Of a stretch of 45,022 nucleotides of DNA, positions 26,216 through 32,394 are shown piece by piece; the first letter of the stretch is position 1; each line of letters starts with the position of its first letter. Below the pieces are notes generated by a model that was not told where the DNA came from, ran no database searches, and saw nothing but the letters and a program-made list of their open reading frames with translations. The position numbers and the translations under genes were made by a program. Origin of the DNA: Candidatus Latescibacterota bacterium (GTDB lineage: Bacteria; Latescibacterota; UBA2968; UBA8231); NCBI GenBank assembly GCA_009691525.1, contig SICG01000011.1, forward strand, positions 1 to 45,022. Reading direction: 5' to 3'.

Positions 26216-27240
26216 TCACCCCTGCTCTTCGATCCTATCTAGGATCGCCAATACCTCGTCCATCCTGAAATCCTGGCTCAAGGCGCACAAGTGTGCGGCC
26301 AGCCAGCTGGCACTCCCGCCCAATCCCTCCATCTCGTCCAGATACTTCTCCAACTCAGTCACGCTGGACAACTCCGCCGCGTTCTTCAGATGTTGGAGCA
26401 ACTCTGGCGATAGCGAGATACCCTCCAACTCCAGCGGCACGGCCCTCCCTTGGGCAGGTTGGGCGTACTCGTATTCCACCCCCAACAACCTGGCCAGACA
26501 GGCGCAGATCTCTGCGGAGCGGAAGGGCTTGGGGATGAAGGCCCCGAATCCAGCGGCCAGAAACTCCTGGTGCTCCTGCTCCAGCACCGAGGCCGAGATG
26601 GCCACCACCTTCACTGAGTCCCATTCGGATCTTTCCCCTATTTTCCGCAAAGTGCCCAACCCGTCCAACACTGGCATGCGGATGTCCAGGAAGACGATGT
26701 CGGGGTAACGCTGCCTCCATAAAATCCAGCGCCTGCTGCCCGTCCTCGGCGAGTTCCACCTTGACCCCGATATCCTCCAGCATAGAGCGCAGGATATCCC
26801 GGTTCTCGGCCACGTCGTCAGCCACCAAGGCCCGCACCTGAACACCAGCGGCTAGGCGTTGGACCCGGCCAAAGACTTCGGTGGCCTCGTCGCGCACCAT
26901 GCCCTGGGCCGAGGGCAAAGATACGGTGAAGAAGAAGCGCGAGCCCTCGCCCAACTTCGACTCCACCCTCAACTGCCCACCCAGCAACTCCACCTGCCTC
27001 CGGGCAATGGCCAGACCCAGGCCGGTGCCCCCCGCGCTGCACGCCGGCCTGCCCCTGCTGAAAGGGCTGGAACAAGGTCTGGATCTCCGCCGGGGCGATC
27101 CCCATGCCCGTGTCCATCACTTCGAAGCAGTAGCGGTCTTCAGCCTGGGGGACGATCCTCAACGCGACCTCGCCTTGTAGGGTGAACTTGACTGCCTTGG
27201 AGATGTCCAGCACATCGTTGATCAACCGCAACAGCTGGTC
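26216..27240 (-). pseudogene. decayed hybrid sensor histidine kinase (HATPase + REC remnants)
   Basis: The minus strand reads DQLLRLINDVLDISK (end of the dimerisation helix, after the phospho-histidine), jumps to AVKFTLQGEVALRI (N-box lacking its Asn), then DTGMGIAP and [11 protein letters not shown] shift near a run of C at about 27030 leads to [18 protein letters not shown] and [14 protein letters not shown] receiver domain follows ([20 protein letters not shown]), shifts again near 26715, and continues [23 protein letters not shown] and a helical tail. The phospho-accepting histidine helix and upstream sensor are missing; the 5' side is replaced by an unrelated signal-peptide ORF (27225-27374). 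Not functional. Confidence 0.8.
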
Positions 27241-27374
27241 CCTGGTTCGATCGCTACCATTTCCATAGTCGCCCCGCCGGGCAGGTCTACGGTGATCACT
27301 TCATTGGCGTAGCTGCGGCCTGACAACAGGATGGCGAAGCCGATCAGCATGGCCTTTGTTCTTGTCCCTCGCAT
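27225..27374 (-). pseudogene. N-terminal fragment of a secreted formylglycine-generating-enzyme (SUMF1)-like protein
   Basis: A 49-residue ORF from ATG 27374 (AAGGA upstream) has a signal peptide (MRGTRTKAMLIGFAILLSG) and then EVITVDLPGGATMEMVAIEPG. This is the usual opening of exported SUMF1/FGE-sulfatase-domain proteins, normally followed by TFTMGS. Here it continues as TSCCG and stops, because kinase sequence begins at about 27240. It shows that an unrelated gene was joined to the kinase remnant. Too short to be active. Confidence 0.55.
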
Positions 27375-27530
27375 GGCTCATTCCTTTCTGTGAGTGGGTG
27401 GATGAAGTGGAACTGAACTTCACCCTCACTCTTACGCAAAGCCTATGCCGCGTGGACACGGATCTACCTAAGGAACTGTATGGGCAGGAGTTGAGAAAGC
27501 AGCGGAAGGCTACAGCGGAAAGGGGTCTGC

Positions 27531-27589
27531 TGTCACGATTTTGACAGAGGTGTAAGGTTCGTTACAGGATGCAAAGATCCTTACACCTC
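27531..27589. promoter_or_regulatory. two dyads in the promoter region of the SGNH esterase gene
   Basis: The 300-base gap 27375-27674 has no gene that I can support. It contains TGTCA-6-TGACA (27531-27546) and, right behind it, an 11-bp perfect inverted repeat GAGGTGTAAGG (27547-27557) / CCTTACACCTC (27579-27589) with a 21-base centre. Position, about 90-140 bases before the esterase ATG at 27675, suits an operator or a 5'-leader hairpin. A ribosome binding site GAGGAGG lies just before the ATG. No T-run follows the larger repeat. Confidence 0.45.
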
Positions 27590-27674
27590 GCCTTGAGATA
27601 GGCGTACTACCGAGAGGTGCTTATATTGATCGCTCTGTCGAGGAACCAGAACCAACGCTGAAGAGGAGGATCGC

Positions 27675-29048
27675 ATGACCGAGAACACCGGCGCCATCAT
27701 CGACCAGGGCCCCAGCGACTGGCAGATCATCCAGCAGGACGCCTCGGGTTTCGGGGCCCTCTCCCTCAAGGGCCGCTGGATCCACCCCGAACCGGGCCGG
27801 GTCGAAGTGCGCCTGGTGCGGGAGGACACCGGCATCGCCGTCTGCGACTGGCAGCCGGCCACCACCCAGGCCGACCACACCTGGTCCGCCGAAATAACGC
27901 AGATCCCCGCCGGCGGTCTGTACCGCCTGGAGACCCGCCTCAACCACCAGGGCAACCTCGCCGGGGAATGGTCCATCCGCGGCGACACCCGCCATTTCCT
28001 GGGGGTGGGCGATCTGTGGATCATCGCTGGCCAGAGCAACTCGGCCGGGTACGGCCGCGGCCCGTACCACGACCCGCCCGAACTGGGCGTACACCTCTTC
28101 CGCAATAGCGAGCAGTGGGCCTTGGCCACCCACCCGATGAACGACGCCACCGACACTAGACACCCGGTCAACCGCGAAGGCGGCAATCCCGGTCACTCCC
28201 CGTACCTGCACTTCGGCCGAATTCTGTTACAAGAGTTGGGCCACCCCGTCGGTCTGGTGCAGACCGCTTTGGGCGGGTCACCCCTTTCGGCATGGAACCC
28301 CGCCCAAGGCCAGGCGGTGCTCTACGAGAACATGGTCCAATGCGCCAAAAAGGTGGGCGGCCGGGTGCGGGGGGTGTTGTGGTACCAGGGCGAGAGCGAC
28401 GCCGGCACCGAAGCGGATGCCACCAGTTATGCCCAGCGCTTCGCCCAAACCGTGGCGGCCTGGCGCCAGGCCTTGGGCGATTCTCAGTTGCCAGTGCTCA
28501 CTGTGCAACTCAATCGGGTGTTCCAGGTGGCCGACGAAGGCTCACACCGCCGCTGGACCCAGGTGCGCGAAGCCCAGCGCCAGGTGGCCCGCACCGATAA
28601 GCGCATAGCCGTGGTCCCAGCCCTCGACCTGCCCCTCTCCGACCTGATCCACATCAGCCCTGCGGGAAATCTGCTCTTGGGCGAACGCCTGGCACGCGCC
28701 GCCCTGGGCCTGGTCCACAGCAAAACCATCGAGTACCGCGCCCCGGACCTGCAAGCCGCCAGCCGCGTCGATGCCCAGACCATCGAACTGCATTTCGCCC
28801 CGGTGACCAGCCGCATGGACAGCCTCGACCTGACCAGTCACAGCTTCAGGGTGGAGGACGCCGAAGGCGAGGTGCCGGTGGCCCAGGTGGTCTTCTCCCA
28901 GGACGCGCGCATCCAGCTCAAACTGAGCCGCCCGCTGTCCGGCAAAGCCCAGGTCCACGGCGGCTGGGGCTACAGCCCCACGACCGTGCCGGCTGATATG
29001 GAGAGGTTTATACCGATGTTGGGATTCTACGGGGTGCCAGTGGTATAG
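27675..29048 (+). CDS. SGNH-type sialate O-acetylesterase family protein
   Basis: This 457-residue cytoplasmic protein (no signal peptide) belongs to the sialate O-acetylesterase/carbohydrate esterase group. Block I is LWIIAGQSNSAGYG, with nucleophile S121. Block III is VLWYQGESDAG (GES, 239-241). The catalytic pair is LSDLIHIS, with D323 and H326. An N-terminal beta-sandwich (1-110) and a C-terminal beta domain (about 350-457) flank the catalytic part, as in larger family members. It would remove acetyl or similar esters from sugars, in keeping with the glycan-degrading theme. GAGGAGG before ATG. Upstream dyads at 27531-27589 may regulate it. Specificity is not determined. Confidence 0.88.
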   Translation: MTENTGAIIDQGPSDWQIIQQDASGFGALSLKGRWIHPEPGRVEVRLVREDTGIAVCDWQPATTQADHTWSAEITQIPAGGLYRLETRLNHQGNLAGEWSIRGDTRHFLGVGDLWIIAGQSNSAGYGRGPYHDPPELGVHLFRNSEQWALATHPMNDATDTRHPVNREGGNPGHSPYLHFGRILLQELGHPVGLVQTALGGSPLSAWNPAQGQAVLYENMVQCAKKVGGRVRGVLWYQGESDAGTEADATSYAQRFAQTVAAWRQALGDSQLPVLTVQLNRVFQVADEGSHRRWTQVREAQRQVARTDKRIAVVPALDLPLSDLIHISPAGNLLLGERLARAALGLVHSKTIEYRAPDLQAASRVDAQTIELHFAPVTSRMDSLDLTSHSFRVEDAEGEVPVAQVVFSQDARIQLKLSRPLSGKAQVHGGWGYSPTTVPADMERFIPMLGFYGVPVV

Positions 29049-29054
29049 TATATT

Positions 29055-29308
29055 ATGGACGGCGACAAACGCCGCCAGAACGAAAAGAAATTCGGCCAAT
29101 GGCAGCCCCTCCCCGAGGGGGCAGGCGCTATCTCTATGAAGTTTCCGGACGCAGAGGGTGGAAGGCACTATACATCAAGGAAGTGAACGCCCAGGAAGAA
29201 ACTGTCAGCTTCTACCAGGAGATCTACAACACTCAGGGAAAGTTGGTCGAAGTGCACCGGAAATTCCCCGTGGACACCGGGCATCAGCGGACGGAGCAAG
29301 AGTCATGA
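29055..29308 (+). pseudogene. small conserved hypothetical protein, frameshifted (module with 29305)
   Basis: From ATG 29055 the frame reads MDGDKRRQNEKKFGQWQPLP. Near 29115 one extra or missing base moves the match to another frame: GGRRYLYEVSGRRGWKALYI, then KEVNAQEETVSFYQEIYNTQ and a hydrophilic end. I recognise the joined sequence as a short conserved hypothetical protein found next to proteins like 29305 in several phyla. No function is known to me; the size and pairing resemble toxin-antitoxin or other two-gene modules. The shift is in a C/G-rich tract (CTCCCCGAGGGGGC), so a sequencing error is possible and the gene may be intact. Stop overlaps the next start by four bases. Confidence 0.6.
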
Positions 29309-29568
29309 ACGTGACGCGCGAGATGGTAGCGGATCAACTGAAAGAGTACTTGCGGGGTGCCTGCACCCTTGACCAGGTTGTCTCCTGGGCAGAAGAGGTC
29401 ATGGCAGAGGGGGAAATCGCCGAGCGGGATTTTGCGCTGGTGCGCGACACGGTAGCGCGACTAGGGGTGAGCGATGTCGCTGCTTTTGGGCTTACCTGGG
29501 AGGAAATCAGGGAGATGTTGGAAACCCTGGGATACCGGGCGAGAGTGGAGTTTGAAGCGGCAGGTTAA
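29305..29568 (+). CDS. small conserved hypothetical protein (partner of 29055)
   Basis: An 87-residue, acidic, all-helical-looking protein: MNVTREMVADQLKEYLRGAC, LDQVVSWAEEVMAEGEIAER, VRDTVARLGVSDVAAFGLTW and EEIREMLETLGYRARVEFEA. It overlaps the preceding small gene by four bases (ATGA), so the two are made together. The pattern, a basic strand-rich first protein and an acidic helical second protein, is what antitoxin/toxin or chaperone pairs look like, but no motif proves it. It ends six bases before the convergent GNAT gene. Confidently coding; function unknown. Confidence 0.75.
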   Translation: MNVTREMVADQLKEYLRGACTLDQVVSWAEEVMAEGEIAERDFALVRDTVARLGVSDVAAFGLTWEEIREMLETLGYRARVEFEAAG

Positions 29569-29573
29569 CGCCC

Positions 29574-30575
29574 TCACGTTCTTTCCCACACCCTCACATC
29601 CACCAGCCTCGTGCACGCCCGATCTATGGCCACCCTCCGAGCGTGCTGCGCCGTCTGCCTGAACCCCGCATCTCGCAACACCTCCCCCTTCTCCAGACAA
29701 TCCGTATCGCTGTACGCCACGTACCGCTCCGCCTCGGGCAAGGGCAACGCCCCCAGCAGTTCCCCGCCTTCCGCCCAGAAATCGGGATGGCAGTACACCT
29801 CCACCGCGCAGGTGGAGGGCCAGAGCGGGTCCCAATCCCAGATCGCCAGCCCCACCACCGCCTGGGTGGTCGTCTGGCATAACACCCGGGCCCGGGCCGA
29901 CTCGCCCTTTTCCCGCCGCCGCTCCTCTTGCTGGATCAGGTCCAGGAAAGGCCCCTCGGTAGAGGAGCGCCCCAGCAGTCCGAGGGGCGCACAGCGCACC
30001 GCTCCGGGGAAATTCCCCAAAAAAAGTGCCGCCGAAGCCGGCCAGTGACACCACTGCACCTCCTCGACCTGCACTGCATCTTTGGCAAAGTACTCGGCCT
30101 CGAACTGTGCCTTGGACTGCGCGTAATACTCCATCTGCCCGCTCTTCGGCTCCAAGCCCACGAATCCATGTGAAGCATAGATGTGGTACGGAGCGCTGTC
30201 GTACCCCGTACCCAGAAAGAGGGCCTGGCCCCCTTGCTGCCTGAAGTGCTCCATCTGCATCCCCATCAACTGCGAAGCCGCCCCCTGACGCCGGTCAGCC
30301 GGCCGGGTCCACACATGGCCAAAGTGCCCGGTGCCCCGATGGGTGAAAGTGGCGATATTGGCCAGGGGGTCTCCATCCCGGTGGAGCAGGTAGAAGCGGG
30401 GTTCGATGCCCAGGTCCCGGCGCACGGTGGCCGCATTCTGCCACTGCCAGATCGGTCCCTTGTGGCCCAGCAGGCGCTCCACCCGCTCGGCCCAATCTTG
30501 ATCGGGACCGCTGACCACTCCCACTTCCACCGCTTCGCCGCTCTTGAGTTTCACCTTGCCCAGCGCGATGTACAT
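29574..30575 (-). CDS. GNAT-fold acetyltransferase, two-lobed
   Basis: This 333-residue protein has a recognisable GNAT core in its first half: FYLLHRDGDPLANIATFTH (strands), HVWTRPADRRQGAASQLM (acetyl-CoA loop, with R-R-Q-G-A in place of the usual R/Q-x2-G-x-A) and YHIYASHGFVGL (C-terminal strand/helix). The second half (FLDLIQQEERRREKG, VVGLAIWDWDPLWPSTCAVEVYCHPDFW) reads like a degenerate second GNAT lobe, as in double-GNAT proteins. It starts with ATG 30575, three bases after the stop of the metallophosphoesterase gene, so it is the last gene of the 35031-29574 operon. Substrate unknown. Confidence 0.75.
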   Translation of the reverse strand: MYIALGKVKLKSGEAVEVGVVSGPDQDWAERVERLLGHKGPIWQWQNAATVRRDLGIEPRFYLLHRDGDPLANIATFTHRGTGHFGHVWTRPADRRQGAASQLMGMQMEHFRQQGGQALFLGTGYDSAPYHIYASHGFVGLEPKSGQMEYYAQSKAQFEAEYFAKDAVQVEEVQWCHWPASAALFLGNFPGAVRCAPLGLLGRSSTEGPFLDLIQQEERRREKGESARARVLCQTTTQAVVGLAIWDWDPLWPSTCAVEVYCHPDFWAEGGELLGALPLPEAERYVAYSDTDCLEKGEVLRDAGFRQTAQHARRVAIDRACTRLVDVRVWERT

Positions 30576-30578
30576 CGC

Positions 30579-31463
30579 TCACCTGTAGGGTTTGAAATTC
30601 AGCATCCGACATCCCCCCTCGAAGCCGGGCCTGGCCACGTACTGAAAACAGCCGGGCCGCATTTGGTCGGCGCGGGGAAAATGCACATGCCCGCAGAGAA
30701 TACCCACCAGATTCTCGGCCTGTTGTACCAACTCCAGGCAGGCGCGGGTGCTTGGTGCCACCTCCCCTACCATCCACTTAGCCCGCGCCTCGGCGGTCCA
30801 CCCATCTTCCCCGCCCATGACGATGGGCGCATCCCAGCGCGCCATCACCGAGGGCATCAGCGAAGGGACGACCAGGGGGATGTGTACTAACAAGAGGCAC
30901 GGCTTCCCATTCTGCAATTGGCGGCGCAGGAACTCGACCTGGGCAGCGCTCACCTGGTAGATGCTGTTGTCCAGGGCGATCAGGCGCAGGCCCCCGACCT
31001 GCTTCACCTGGCAGGCCGGATTTCCCCCGGAGAAGGCAAAAAATCGGGGATAATGCGCCTGGCGGGTGGCCGCGCTCCAGGGGTGATAGGGGAAATGCCA
31101 GTCGTGGTTGCCCAGCGTATAGAGGTATTCCTGCCCTCCCAGGTTGCGGGCCAAAAGTTCCAGGCCGGCCACCGAGGGGAAATGGAGGATATCCCCGGTC
31201 AGCGCCAGCGCATCGGGACTCAGGACGCGGCAGCGTTCCATCAGGCCTAAAGACACCTCCCTGGTCGGTATGCCCCCTGGGGTGCGCTGCTGGAAGTAGG
31301 GTTGAAAGTGCGCGGCAGCCAGCCGCGCCGGGTTCGGATCGCGGGCGTCGGCCTCGGGCAGGTGGGTGTCACTCAAGTGGAAGAGCCGCACCTCCCGCTC
31401 CAACCCCTCGACCAGGATTTGATTTTCCTCCGGGTGCTCGGGGTTGAGGTGGAGGATCTTCAC
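30579..31463 (-). CDS. calcineurin-like metallophosphoesterase
   Basis: This 294-residue protein has all five metallophosphoesterase blocks: SDTHL (31-35), GDILH (90-94), GNHDWH (118-123), LLVHIPL and CGHVHFP. These supply the two-metal centre. It starts with GTG at 31463 (GGAGTG upstream, four bases after the stop of the DapA-like gene). No signal peptide, so intracellular. Such enzymes cleave phosphomonoesters or diesters, including nucleotides and phospho-sugars. In this operon it may dephosphorylate a sugar intermediate. The family call is firm, the substrate unknown. Confidence 0.92.
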   Translation of the reverse strand: MKILHLNPEHPEENQILVEGLEREVRLFHLSDTHLPEADARDPNPARLAAAHFQPYFQQRTPGGIPTREVSLGLMERCRVLSPDALALTGDILHFPSVAGLELLARNLGGQEYLYTLGNHDWHFPYHPWSAATRQAHYPRFFAFSGGNPACQVKQVGGLRLIALDNSIYQVSAAQVEFLRRQLQNGKPCLLLVHIPLVVPSLMPSVMARWDAPIVMGGEDGWTAEARAKWMVGEVAPSTRACLELVQQAENLVGILCGHVHFPRADQMRPGCFQYVARPGFEGGCRMLNFKPYR

Positions 31464-31467
31464 CGGT

Positions 31468-32385
31468 TCACTCCAACCACTTGGGATGCCGCCGGCGGAG
31501 TTGCCGCATGCATTTGGTGAAGACCTGTTCGTCGAAACCCTGGTAGGGCGGCAGCAGGCGCAGGGGCATGTCTAGTCCGGAGGCGCGCACGATCATCTTG
31601 TCGTACGCCCCGTCGATGGCCTCGCGCCCCTGGGTGGGGGCGAGGAAATCGTCCATCACCCGCAGATACTCGGCCTGTAGGGGAAAGAGCTGGTCCCACT
31701 GCTTGTTCACCCCGTACTGGTAAAATTCCCTAGTTTTGGCCGGGAAAAGCGCCCCGAAGGAACTGAGCAGCGAGCACTCGCCAAAGAGACAGCCGTGCGG
31801 AAAGCCATGTTCGCCGTAGAAGTGCTGCAGTTCCGGGGCGCCGGTGGCAATGCTGAAAATGTGGGTCAGGTCCGTGCGGCAGTTCTTGGTGCCGGCCAGG
31901 TTGGGCACCTCCGCCACCAGCCGGCGGTATTCGGGCCCCAGCAGCACCCGCTGGGCCCGCGGCAAGTTGTAATGGATAAAACGCGCCTCGGGAAAGGCAC
32001 CGCACACCTGGCTGAAGAAGACCAGGCACTCGGAATCGTCCAGCGCGCCCCAGGGAGGCAGGCTGATCTGGAAGGCCCGCACCCCCAGGTCAAAGGCAAA
32101 TCTCACCCGCTCCAGCACCTGGGGGGTGGACATGGCGATCACCCCTACCATCGGGGAGACCCCGTCCTTGTGGGTCTCCTCCCAGAAGACCTGGACGATC
32201 TGCCGATACTGGTCGCCGGTGACCGCGTACCCTTCGCCGGCCGTGCCAAAGATGTACAGGTGGTTGAACCCATGGCCCAGCAGGGCGCGGACTTCGCGGC
32301 GAAAACACTCCTCCAGGAGCACCCCCTGCTCGTCCCAGGGGATTTCACAGCTGACCAGGATGGCCTGCGGGTAACGGGTGGCCAT
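31468..32385 (-). CDS. dihydrodipicolinate synthase/N-acetylneuraminate lyase family protein
   Basis: A 305-residue class I aldolase of the DapA/NanA superfamily. Key positions: GTAGEGY (47-53, equivalent to the GTTGE pyruvate-carboxylate loop), Y139 (RFIHYNLP) and the Schiff-base lysine K167 (NLAGTKNC). Length and order match the family (about 290-305). In a cell full of sugar-acid dehydratases, a 2-keto-3-deoxy sugar-acid aldolase or N-acetylneuraminate lyase is more likely than lysine biosynthesis; the adjacent SGNH sialate-esterase-type gene at 27675 also points that way. ATG 32385 with AGGAAAG upstream, 9 bases after the stop of the fusion gene. Confidence 0.9.
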   Translation of the reverse strand: MATRYPQAILVSCEIPWDEQGVLLEECFRREVRALLGHGFNHLYIFGTAGEGYAVTGDQYRQIVQVFWEETHKDGVSPMVGVIAMSTPQVLERVRFAFDLGVRAFQISLPPWGALDDSECLVFFSQVCGAFPEARFIHYNLPRAQRVLLGPEYRRLVAEVPNLAGTKNCRTDLTHIFSIATGAPELQHFYGEHGFPHGCLFGECSLLSSFGALFPAKTREFYQYGVNKQWDQLFPLQAEYLRVMDDFLAPTQGREAIDGAYDKMIVRASGLDMPLRLLPPYQGFDEQVFTKCMRQLRRRHPKWLE

Positions 32386-32394
32386 GGGACTTTC

